From UBA11475 sp045593005 (GTDB taxonomy: Bacteria > Bacillota > Clostridia > Christensenellales > Borkfalkiaceae), in NCBI GenBank assembly GCA_045593005.1, contig JAZNVV010000069.1:1-31614 (forward strand): 31,614 bases of DNA, read 5' to 3'. This document shows, piece after piece, positions 24,971-31,614 of the stretch; the stretch's first letter is position 1, and each line of letters begins with the position of its first letter. The notes beneath the pieces were generated by a model. The model did no database searches, had not been told where the DNA came from, and was given only the letters and a program-made list of their open reading frames with translations. Made by a program: the position numbers and the translations under genes.

Positions 24971-25955
24971 CCTTTTCATAAACTTCTTTAAGAAGATATT
25001 GTGAATAATCTTCTCCATCAGCAATCGCCTGACGCACAGCCGTAGAATTAAAGTGCTTGGCACTATCTTTTGCTTGATAATAAATCGTTTTAAGTTGTGG
25101 ATAAAGTGTTAAAGAAAGTTCTTCGTTGTGCTTTTCGTAAACGTAGTCGCTTTCCGTCCTAATGCCCCTAATATAATAAGGCGTACCAACCTTTTTTAGA
25201 TAGTCTACAGCATAACCGTCGTGGCTATCTACTATTATATTGTCGTTTTCTGAAAAAGAAGTACGCAAAAATTCAAGCCTTTCTTCTTTAGTAAAATATG
25301 GTGTCTTGTTAGGGTTTATCATGAGTACGACGTATACTTTACTAAATTCCTTCGTCGCCTGAATAACCATATCGTAGTGTCCTATAGTTACCGGATCAAA
25401 AGTCCCTGCAAAAACTGCCGACGGTTTTTTCTTTTTAAAAAAGGACAAGTATACCCTGCCGTATTTCCTTTCATCATAAAAATTAAGTCCGTCAATTTCG
25501 CCGTTAAACGGTGTTTCGCTTTCAAAAATTGCTATACCGTTTTCGGTTAAAAGGTCGCGTTTGACGATAGCGTTAAGTGCCATTTTGCCCCATTCGCTCT
25601 TATATGGTGGGTCGATAAACACTATGTCAAACTTATCAGTAGTTCTATTTAGATAGGAAATTGCGTCGGTTAAATAAACTTGTGCATCTTCTTTTACTAG
25701 GGCTAAATTTTCCTTGATAATTTTTATGCTATCTTTACTGCTATCGGTAAAAACAACGTTGTTAGCCCCACGCGATAACGCCTCTATACCAACAGCGCCA
25801 GTTCCTGCAAAAAGGTCCAAAAAAGATGCCCCCTCTATTTGCGTTTGCAAAATGTTAAAAAGGCTTTCTCTAACCTTGTCTGCAGTAGGTCTTACTGCGT
25901 CACCACTAAATTCTTTAAGCACCCTTGAACGGTGCTTTCCACCGACAATTCTCAA
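24924..25955 (-). CDS. rsmD-coaD: Fusion of 16S rRNA methyltransferase RsmD and phosphopantetheine adenylyltransferase CoaD
   Basis: One 343-residue ORF carries two complete enzymes. Residues 1-173 are RsmD (m2G966 methylation of 16S rRNA): MRIVGGKHRSR start, SAM-binding DLFAGTGAVGIEALSRGA (47-64) and catalytic IDPPY (114-118). Residues 177-332 are CoaD (penultimate step of coenzyme A synthesis): VFAGTFDPVTIGH with the T/HxGH motif at 190-193, RGIRTESDYVYE (263-274) and NSTAVR (303-308). The join is a short KKKK stretch with no ATG, GTG or TTG near the CoaD start in frame, so CoaD cannot be made separately. The start is TTG at 25955, 2 bases after the upstream gene's stop, with GGAG before it. 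In Bacillus the two genes are neighbours (ylbH-coaD). The join lies in a homopolymer-rich stretch, so a read error should be excluded. Confidence 0.92.
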   Translation of the reverse strand: MRIVGGKHRSRVLKEFSGDAVRPTADKVRESLFNILQTQIEGASFLDLFAGTGAVGIEALSRGANNVVFTDSSKDSIKIIKENLALVKEDAQVYLTDAISYLNRTTDKFDIVFIDPPYKSEWGKMALNAIVKRDLLTENGIAIFESETPFNGEIDGLNFYDERKYGRVYLSFFKKKKPSAVFAGTFDPVTIGHYDMVIQATKEFSKVYVVLMINPNKTPYFTKEERLEFLRTSFSENDNIIVDSHDGYAVDYLKKVGTPYYIRGIRTESDYVYEKHNEELSLTLYPQLKTIYYQAKDSAKHFNSTAVRQAIADGEDYSQYLLKEVYEKVKVVVDNKKEKLTKK

Positions 25956-25957
25956 AA

Positions 25958-26569
25958 TTATTCTCCGTCGACTTTTTTCTTTAGTCTTTCAACTTGGGCG
26001 TATTCAGCCTTAACCTTATTTACGCCGTTATAGTAACCCCAAAAGATAGGAGCAATAGTAAATATAAGTGCAAATAACGCAAAATAAACGCTTGCGCCCG
26101 TATCAATGCCGAAAAAGAAAGCGTAAACAAACGCATAAATTATCTTGATAGCCATATCAACGCCTGCAGGGTTTCCACCAAAAATCAAAATGAAAAGTGA
26201 AACGATTGTTAAAATAACAAGTGGCGCAACAATAGGAATAATAAAATACCAAACTTTTTGAGGACGATATTCCTTAACCTTGTCAATCTCATTATACACT
26301 CTTGTTTCAAGCATAAGGCGTCTATCCATATCGTTTGCGTTGCGCTGACGCATTGCCTCTTCCCCAGTTTTAACGTAAGAGTTCCTAACAACTACGAAAT
26401 ACATAAACACGTTAATCGCAGATAAAATACTACAAATATAACCTTGTATAGAATTATCTACCGTTGCGAACATTAAAATGAACCCGATAAGTGAACAAAC
26501 CAACAAATAACTAAAATTAAGCAATAAATCTTTGCCGTAATATAAAATTTTATCTTTAAAAGTATTCAA
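25958..26569 (-). CDS. Membrane protein of unknown function
   Basis: A 203-residue protein I do not recognise. It has two N-terminal hydrophobic segments (about 16-36 and 42-62), a charged cytoplasmic-type loop (about 63-105, rich in Arg, Glu and Asp), two or three further segments (about 107-131, 138-155 and 160-180), and a Lys-rich C-terminal tail (185-203). It lies 26 bases after alr and 2 bases before rsmD-coaD, so it is in the same operon. No catalytic or binding motif is visible. Confidence 0.8.
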   Translation of the reverse strand: MNTFKDKILYYGKDLLLNFSYLLVCSLIGFILMFATVDNSIQGYICSILSAINVFMYFVVVRNSYVKTGEEAMRQRNANDMDRRLMLETRVYNEIDKVKEYRPQKVWYFIIPIVAPLVILTIVSLFILIFGGNPAGVDMAIKIIYAFVYAFFFGIDTGASVYFALFALIFTIAPIFWGYYNGVNKVKAEYAQVERLKKKVDGE

Positions 26570-26595
26570 TACAAATCTCCAAATAGTTTACTGGG

Positions 26596-27618
26596 CTATC
26601 TTATATACACGCGATTTGATCTTCGCGCGATTGAAGTTAATACCTCATAACTTATTGTATCATACTTTTTGGCAATTTCATCAGCATTTTGCGATAAAAT
26701 ACAAAAAAATTTACTTTTAGGCTGGTTTTTTATCGCTGAAACGTCCATGCAACGATTATTAAACATATTTTCCACCTGCTTGCGTGGCAACCCGTCGGCA
26801 TAGCCGTATCGAATAAGCGAATATTCTGCATCTTCTTTCGCCATATATTTACCATACAAAAGATGCTCGCCCGATTTTATAAAACCGTCTTTTATTACTG
26901 GGGAATAAACACTCATAACCGGCTTTACAGAAAATTTTTTTTGATGAGCCTTAAACGGATAATATCCGTACAGCAAAATGCCTATCCTTACTGCGTCGTA
27001 ATATTCCCCCTTTATAAATCCACCAGATGCCGAAATGTGCGATAGTGCCAAAGGGAAATAGTCCTTGACAAACTTTTCAACGTCGGAAAAAATTTTGGAT
27101 TGTTTATGTCTTGATATTAAATTTTCTGCGTGGAAAAAATGTGAAAATATCCCACGCACGGAAATATGTTCGCACGTTTTTATTTTAGGCAGTAATGAAA
27201 TGAGCGTTTTAGGGTTAAACCCAAATCTATTCATGCCAGTATTGACTATAAGTTCTATCTTTGCTATTTTCTTTTTAGAGTGGGCTACTTTATCAATTTC
27301 TTCAATTAAAGAGTAATCGTCAACGGCTAAAGTTACGTTATTTTCAACTGCTTTTTCAATATCTGATTTAAAAGGTGGTACTAAAACAAGCACGTCTTTT
27401 TTTACGCCTGCATAGCGCAAAGAAAGGGCTTCCTCTAACAAAGCAACGGCAAAACAATCAGCCACGTCGTGAATAGCGTTTGCTACTTCTTCTGCACCAT
27501 GCCCATACCCGTCTGCCTTTACGACGGCAATAAATTTTACCCCCGGTGGTAAACTTTCTTTAATAGAAATGGCGTTCTGTCTTAATTTTACAAGGTCTAT
27601 AACGGCTACGTTTTGCAT
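26596..27618 (-). CDS. alr: Alanine racemase
   Basis: Alr makes D-alanine for peptidoglycan using PLP. The PLP lysine is K34 in VVKADGYGHG; the likely second catalytic residue is Y255 (LLYGKYMAKEDAE), followed by RYGYADGLPR. Substrate-side motifs NTGMNRFGF and ASGG are present. At 340 residues it is short for the family (370-390): the C-terminal barrel domain is reduced, and the usual CMDQ motif reads CMDV. It is probably active, but a related racemase with altered specificity is possible. TTAGGAG lies 6 bases before the ATG. First gene of the alr / membrane protein / rsmD-coaD operon. Confidence 0.88.
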   Translation of the reverse strand: MQNVAVIDLVKLRQNAISIKESLPPGVKFIAVVKADGYGHGAEEVANAIHDVADCFAVALLEEALSLRYAGVKKDVLVLVPPFKSDIEKAVENNVTLAVDDYSLIEEIDKVAHSKKKIAKIELIVNTGMNRFGFNPKTLISLLPKIKTCEHISVRGIFSHFFHAENLISRHKQSKIFSDVEKFVKDYFPLALSHISASGGFIKGEYYDAVRIGILLYGYYPFKAHQKKFSVKPVMSVYSPVIKDGFIKSGEHLLYGKYMAKEDAEYSLIRYGYADGLPRKQVENMFNNRCMDVSAIKNQPKSKFFCILSQNADEIAKKYDTISYEVLTSIARRSNRVYIR

Positions 27619-27686
27619 ATACTACTCCTAATTTTAGTAGTTATTTTTATGTCGATATTTGTCGGTTATTGCACGTCCATATTAAT

Positions 27687-27714
27687 TTTTTATTTAATTT
27701 TGTTAATTTGTCAA
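27687..27714 (-). promoter_or_regulatory. Weak candidate promoter for alr
   Basis: On the minus strand TTGACA (27714-27709) is followed after 16 bases by TAAAAA (27692-27687). A second TTGACA lies further upstream with no good -10. Either could serve alr, so the assignment is uncertain. Confidence 0.3.
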
Positions 27715-27791
27715 AAAAAATACAATTTTGTCAACCACTTGCAAAGTTTTTTATAAAACTTGTTTGGTGAAATATTTATTTTTTTTAAACA

Positions 27792-27828
27792 AAAAAACTT
27801 GATGCAGAAAATCTACATCAAGTTTTTT
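27792..27828 (-). terminator. Terminator of the adhE-kinase operon
   Basis: An unusually long stem, 27792-27808 with 27812-27828 (17 bp including A-T flanks and one G-U), closes on a 3-base loop. On the minus strand it ends in seven T. It starts 14 bases after the kinase stop codon. Confidence 0.9.
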
Positions 27829-27841
27829 ATTTTTTATTGAA

Positions 27842-28591
27842 TTATTGATAATCAACAACGCCGATCCAGCCCATAAGGAACTCACGTTCTTCTTCGTTAC
27901 CCTTAACCAACTGCGACGCAGCTACAATGTCCATCCACTTTTGAACGTACTGTTTAGCAGTATCGCTCTTTTTACAGAAAGTGTTAAGATAAAGTTCTGC
28001 ACCAGCAGTATCTTTGTTTAAGTTGAACAAAAGATATGTGCGTGCAACGTCAGCAGAAGCATTACCCTGCGTTGCGTGAGACCAGTCAAGAATATAAGGA
28101 ACACCACTTTCAGTAATAATAATATTAGAAGGGTTAAAATCTCCGTGACACACCTTGTTATGTTTAGGCATACCTTCAAGACGAGTATGAAGGTCGTAAC
28201 GAGTAGTAGCATCGAGATTTGTTGATGATATTTTACGGTTCATTTTATCCTTTAACTTATTGAGGAGAGGACATTTTTGTGCATGAACGCTCATCTGAAG
28301 ATCAACAAGATACTCAATATATTCAGCCTTCTTTTCAGGGTTTTCTTCCATAAGTTGTGCAAGCGTTTTGCCTTCGATAAATTCAGACACGATTGCCCAT
28401 TTGCCGTCGATCATAGAAACTTCAAGCACTTTTGGAATATTTAATCCTGTTTCTTCAATTCTTGCTTGATTAAGGGCTTCGTTAAGCACGTCAGCTTTAG
28501 AATATTCTGCATTGAAAACCTTAATGGCTTTATCACCGTCACGATAGATTGTTTTGTTTTTTCTTGATGCAATTACAGTATCAAATTTCAT
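27842..28591 (-). CDS. APH-fold small-molecule kinase
   Basis: A 249-residue kinase of the aminoglycoside phosphotransferase (APH/choline kinase) fold. The catalytic loop is CHGDFNPSNIII (His-x-Asp, with Asn), followed by the metal-binding YILDWSHA; the N-lobe has KAIKVF with a likely ATP-anchoring lysine and SEFIEGKTL as hinge. Members phosphorylate many small molecules, and nothing here points to antibiotic resistance. AAGGAGG lies 7 bases before the ATG. adhE ends 65 bases upstream without a T-tracted terminator between, so cotranscription with adhE is likely. The substrate is unknown. Confidence 0.85.
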   Translation of the reverse strand: MKFDTVIASRKNKTIYRDGDKAIKVFNAEYSKADVLNEALNQARIEETGLNIPKVLEVSMIDGKWAIVSEFIEGKTLAQLMEENPEKKAEYIEYLVDLQMSVHAQKCPLLNKLKDKMNRKISSTNLDATTRYDLHTRLEGMPKHNKVCHGDFNPSNIIITESGVPYILDWSHATQGNASADVARTYLLFNLNKDTAGAELYLNTFCKKSDTAKQYVQKWMDIVAASQLVKGNEEEREFLMGWIGVVDYQ

Positions 28592-28656
28592 ATATATTCC
28601 TCCTTAAATTACGCCTTTTCCCTTGCGTTAGGGGGTTTTGACCAGATAACCTATGA

Positions 28657-31302
28657 TTAGTCGATTTTAGTAGCAGGCATAGCTTCTTCTACAAAGTGCT
28701 TGCCATAGTAAGCGTTGAGGTACATTTGCTTAATTTCACTCATAAGTGGATAACGTGGGTTAGCACCTGTACATTGATCGTCGAACGCTTGTTCTACCAT
28801 GTCGTCAAGACGGTTAAGGAAGTCTTTTTCATCAACACCGTAGTCTTTAATTGTTCCCTTAATGCCTACGCGAGCTTTAAGGTCGTTGATTGCTTTGATA
28901 AGACCTTCAAGTTTTTCTTCATTATTTTTACCCTTAATGCCAAGATAGTCAGCGATTTCAGCATAGCGAGCAAGTGTATGAGGGTGATCGTATTGTGAGA
29001 AAGTACCCATCTTTGCAGGAGCTTCAGAAGCATTGAAACGAAGAACTTCTTCAATCATTAAAGCGTTTGCAACACCGTGTGGGAGGTGGTGGAACGCACC
29101 AAGTTTGTGTGCCATAGAGTGACATACACCGAGGAATGCGTTTGCAAATGCCATACCTGCCATAGTAGCAGCGTTTGCCATCTTTTCACGAGCTTCAACG
29201 TCAGTTTGACCGTTGTCGTATGCTCTAGGAAGGTATTCAAAGATTACCTTTAACGCACGAAGAGCAAGACCGTCTGTGTAGTCTGTTGCGAGCATAGCTG
29301 CGTATGCTTCAACTGCGTGAGTTACAGCGTCAATACCAGAAGCTGCCGTCAATCCCCTAGGAGCAGACATGTGGAAGTCTGCATCAATAATTGCCATATT
29401 TGGAAGGAGTTGGTAGTCAGCAAGAGGATACTTAACGCCAGTCTTTTCATCAGTAATAACTGCAAATGGAGTTACTTCAGAACCTGTACCAGCAGAAGTA
29501 GGAATTGCAATAAAGTAAGCCTTTTCACCCATTTTTGGGAAGGTATATACTCTCTTACGGATATCAATAAATCTCATTGCCATATCCATAAAGTCTGCTT
29601 CTGGATGTTCGTAGAGCACCCACATAATCTTTGCAGCGTCCATTGCTGAACCACCACCGAGTGCAATAATGGTATCAGGCTGGAATGCTCTCATTTGAGC
29701 AGCACCTTCTGTTGCATTTGCAAGCGTAGGATCAGGCTGAACGTTAAAGAACGTAGTGTGTTGAATGCCCATTTCATCAAGCTTGTCGGTAATAGGCTTG
29801 CTATAACCGTTTTGATAAAGGAATGTATCTGTTACGATAAACGCCTTCTTTGCGCCTCTAATAGTTTTGAGCTCATCAAGAGCAACTGGGAGGCAGCCTT
29901 TTTTGATATAAACCTTTTCAGGTGTTCTAAACCAAAGCATATTTTCTCTCCTCTCTGCTACTGTTTTAATGTTAATAAGGTGTTTAACCCCTACGTTTTC
30001 GGATACGCTGTTACCACCCCAAGAACCACATCCAAGCGTGAGCGATGGAGCAAGTTTGAAGTTGTAAAGGTCACCGATACCACCTTGAGCAGAAGGAGTG
30101 TTAACGAGAACACGGCACGTTCTCATTCTTGCCTGATAAGCGGCAAGTTTTTCTTTTTCAGTAATTTCGTTGATATAAAGTGAAGAAGTATGACCAAAAC
30201 CACCGTCTTCAACAAGTTTATCTGCCTTGTCAAGAGCTTCTGCAAAGTCTTTAGCTTTGTACATAGCAAGTACAGGAGAAAGCTTTTCGTGAGCGAATTC
30301 TTCAGAAAGTTCAACGCTTTCAACTTCACCGATAAGAACTTTAGTGCCAGCAGGAACTGTTACACCAGAGATTTCAGCAATTTTAGCAGCCTTTTGACCA
30401 ACGATTTTTGCATTAAGCGCACCATTGATAATGATAGTTTTACGAACTTTTTCCGTTTCTTCAGGATTGAGGAAGTAGCAACCACGTGCTGCAAATTCTG
30501 CCTTTACTTTGTTATAGATAGATTCAAGAACGATAACAGATTGTTCTGATGCACAAATCATACCGTTATCAAACGTCTTTGAGTGAATAATAGAGTTAAC
30601 GGCAAGAAGGATATCTGCGCTTTCGTCAATGATTGCAGGAGTGTTGCCTGCACCAACACCGAGAGCTGGTTTACCAGAAGAGTATGCTGCCTTAACCATA
30701 CCAGGGCCACCTGTTGCAAGAATGATATCAGCTTCCTTCATTACAGTATTAGTCATTTCAAGAGAAGGAACGTCAATCCAGTCAATAATGCCTTCAGGTG
30801 CACCTGCTGCTACTGCTGCTTCAAGAACAAGTTTTGCAGCTGCAATAGTTGCATTTTTTGCACGTGGGTGTGGGCTGATAATAATAGCGTTACGTGTCTT
30901 AAGTGCGAGTAAACACTTAAAAATTGCCGTAGACGTTGGGTTTGTCGTTGGGATAACAGCGGCAACAACACCGATAGGTTCTGCTATCTTTTTAATGCCG
31001 TATGCTGTATCTTCTTCGATAACACCACAAGTTTTAGTATTTTTGTAAGCGTTGTAAATGTATTCTGCAGCGTAGTGGTTTTTAATTACTTTGTCCTCTA
31101 CGATACCCATTCCCGTTTCCTCTACTGCAAGCTTTGCAAGTGGAATTCTTGCCTTGTCTGCTGCAGATGCTGCTGCCAAGAAGATCTTGTCAACCTGCTC
31201 TTGCGTATAGGTTGCGAAAACTTTTTGTGCTGCTTTTACACGAGCGATTGCCTCGTAAAGAGCTTCCACATTGTCAACGATTTTGTAAGTTTTGGTTTTC
31301 AT
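28657..31302 (-). CDS. adhE: Bifunctional acetaldehyde/alcohol dehydrogenase
   Basis: AdhE reduces acetyl-CoA to acetaldehyde and then ethanol, using two NADH, and forms spirosomes in other species. The 881-residue protein has the N-terminal CoA-acylating aldehyde dehydrogenase domain (about 1-440) with catalytic C250 in FDNGMICASEQ and the GVGAGNTP stretch. The C-terminal iron-dependent alcohol dehydrogenase (about 455-881) has GGGSAMDAAK (549-558) and metal ligands D658, H662, H728 and H742. Both active sites look intact. TCTCCT at 31311-31316 (AGGAGA on the coding strand) is the ribosome binding site, 8 bases before the ATG. Its leader holds a broken fragment resembling Rex, the usual NADH-responsive repressor of adhE. 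Confidence 0.98.
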   Translation of the reverse strand: MKTKTYKIVDNVEALYEAIARVKAAQKVFATYTQEQVDKIFLAAASAADKARIPLAKLAVEETGMGIVEDKVIKNHYAAEYIYNAYKNTKTCGVIEEDTAYGIKKIAEPIGVVAAVIPTTNPTSTAIFKCLLALKTRNAIIISPHPRAKNATIAAAKLVLEAAVAAGAPEGIIDWIDVPSLEMTNTVMKEADIILATGGPGMVKAAYSSGKPALGVGAGNTPAIIDESADILLAVNSIIHSKTFDNGMICASEQSVIVLESIYNKVKAEFAARGCYFLNPEETEKVRKTIIINGALNAKIVGQKAAKIAEISGVTVPAGTKVLIGEVESVELSEEFAHEKLSPVLAMYKAKDFAEALDKADKLVEDGGFGHTSSLYINEITEKEKLAAYQARMRTCRVLVNTPSAQGGIGDLYNFKLAPSLTLGCGSWGGNSVSENVGVKHLINIKTVAERRENMLWFRTPEKVYIKKGCLPVALDELKTIRGAKKAFIVTDTFLYQNGYSKPITDKLDEMGIQHTTFFNVQPDPTLANATEGAAQMRAFQPDTIIALGGGSAMDAAKIMWVLYEHPEADFMDMAMRFIDIRKRVYTFPKMGEKAYFIAIPTSAGTGSEVTPFAVITDEKTGVKYPLADYQLLPNMAIIDADFHMSAPRGLTAASGIDAVTHAVEAYAAMLATDYTDGLALRALKVIFEYLPRAYDNGQTDVEAREKMANAATMAGMAFANAFLGVCHSMAHKLGAFHHLPHGVANALMIEEVLRFNASEAPAKMGTFSQYDHPHTLARYAEIADYLGIKGKNNEEKLEGLIKAINDLKARVGIKGTIKDYGVDEKDFLNRLDDMVEQAFDDQCTGANPRYPLMSEIKQMYLNAYYGKHFVEEAMPATKID

Positions 31303-31320
31303 TTTATATGTCTCCTAAAA

Positions 31321-31475
31321 TTATTTACTAATTTGATTATTAAGATATGCAAATGATAACGCTTTGGTAATTGTGGTCACCGATAATGTATAGCGTATTC
31401 AGATAATCTTCTTAAATATTCAAGATATTGTCGAAGTCGCCCAAGCGTTGCCTTGGGGATAGAATATCCTTTCAT
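31321..31475 (-). pseudogene. Frameshifted N-terminal fragment of redox repressor Rex
   Basis: From the ATG at 31475 the minus strand reads MKGYSIPKATLGRLRQYLEY and 12 more residues, then a TGA (31379-31377). The IPKATLGRL-x-x-YL-x-YL pattern is the N-terminal signature of clostridial Rex. In the -1 frame from 31380 the reading continues as VTTITKALSFAYLNNQISK to a TAA (31323-31321), aligning with the Rex winged-helix stretch (V-S-x-T-T-I-A-K-A-L-G-L then Q-V-R-K). One missing base near 31380 accounts for the break. The NAD-binding domain is absent. It ends 18 bases before the adhE start. The best reading is a rex remnant; a translated leader peptide is the alternative. Confidence 0.7.
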
Positions 31476-31502
31476 TTGCTATCTTATTATTTTATAGTTG
31501 AT

Positions 31503-31531
31503 ATTATAGCATACATTTAATTTTTTGGGAA
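31503..31531 (-). promoter_or_regulatory. Extended -10 promoter for adhE
   Basis: On the minus strand TATAAT (31508-31503) is preceded by TGC, an extended -10, with a weak -35 TTCCCA (31531-31526) at 17 bases. The start is predicted near 31496, giving a leader of about 194 bases that includes the Rex-like fragment. Confidence 0.7.
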
Positions 31532-31545
31532 CTACTAAATTGTTA

Positions 31546-31597
31546 TATCGGTATTATGTATATCGATATACCCTAATCGATATATTTTGACCGATAA
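31546..31597. repeat. Four regularly spaced TATCGRT-type motifs upstream of the adhE promoter
   Basis: TATCGGTAT (31546), TATCGATAT (31561), ATCGATAT (31576) and ACCGATAAA (31591) lie with their CG centres 15, 14 and 14 bases apart. The outer two are inverted relative to each other, and the inner two are palindromic. They begin about 15 bases upstream of the adhE -35, a position suited to an activator or repressor array. The binding protein is unknown. Confidence 0.4.
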
Positions 31598-31614
31598 ATA
31601 TATTATTAATGAAA

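Noticed and set aside
25425..25445. Programmed frameshift site at the RsmD-CoaD join
   Set aside because: The T6/A5-G-A6 run looks slippery, but the codon phase does not match an X-XXY-YYZ heptamer, and the ORF is already continuous.
27842..28591. Aminoglycoside resistance gene
   Set aside because: It shares only the APH kinase fold; its context with adhE and lack of specific motifs argue for another substrate.
1..31614. CRISPR arrays, tRNA genes, transposases, phage genes or integration sites
   Set aside because: No repeated spacer pattern, cloverleaf, transposase-like frame or terminal repeats were seen; the region reads as core chromosome.

Overview
The window reads as chromosomal core DNA of a low-GC Gram-positive bacterium (Bacillota, most likely an uncultured gut-type Clostridia lineage). 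The evidence is the AT-rich intergenic DNA, strong AGGAGG-type ribosome binding sites, sigma-A promoters with 17-bp spacers, Bacillota-type ribosomal proteins, an RqcP/YabO homologue, a fermentative set (AdhE, Pta, AckA) and a YlbJ-like protein. The genus is not resolvable from sequence alone. No tRNA, rRNA, CRISPR array, phage gene, transposase or insertion sequence was found.

Layout. 1-2122 (minus): an XRE-cupin regulator, potA, and the first 12 codons of a gene in the potB position, forming a polyamine-type ABC transporter operon with a near-perfect promoter and a candidate autoregulatory operator. 2123-14672 (minus): the rpoB-rpoC-rpsL-rpsG-fusA-tuf string, with internal promoters before rpsL and tuf and structured RNA at several junctions. 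15028-16382 (plus): rqcP and a fused ispDF. 16462-18021 (minus): an NSS-family sodium symporter. 18152-21162 (minus): pta, ackA, DUF177/yceD and rpmF. 21371-22543 (plus): tmcAL. 22635-23942 (minus): rarA. 24023-24970 (plus): a YlbJ-like membrane protein. 24924-27618 (minus): alr, an unknown membrane protein, and a single ORF joining RsmD to CoaD. 27842-31302 (minus): adhE and a small APH-fold kinase. 31303-31614: the adhE leader.

How the parts fit. The 18-26 kb stretch resembles a scattered form of the Bacillus ylb cluster (ylbH/rsmD, coaD, ylbJ, ylbM/tmcAL, ylbN/DUF177, rpmF), with pta-ackA placed inside it and rsmD-coaD fused. Acetate links pta-ackA to tmcAL, since TmcAL uses acetate to modify tRNA. 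adhE, pta and ackA together give ethanol and acetate ends of mixed-acid fermentation.

Most notable observations: (1) directly upstream of adhE, on the same strand, is a short frameshifted fragment that translates to the N-terminal winged-helix region of Rex, the redox repressor that classically controls adhE; (2) the RsmD-CoaD fusion; (3) a PotA with a duplicated C-terminal regulatory module; (4) a 178-base structured rpsL-rpsG spacer; (5) hairpins at the predicted 5' ends of the tuf and rpsL transcripts; (6) back-to-back promoters giving apparently leaderless rarA and ylbJ-like mRNAs; (7) a strongly acidic RpoB tail. Promoters, operators and hairpins were read by eye and are predictions.
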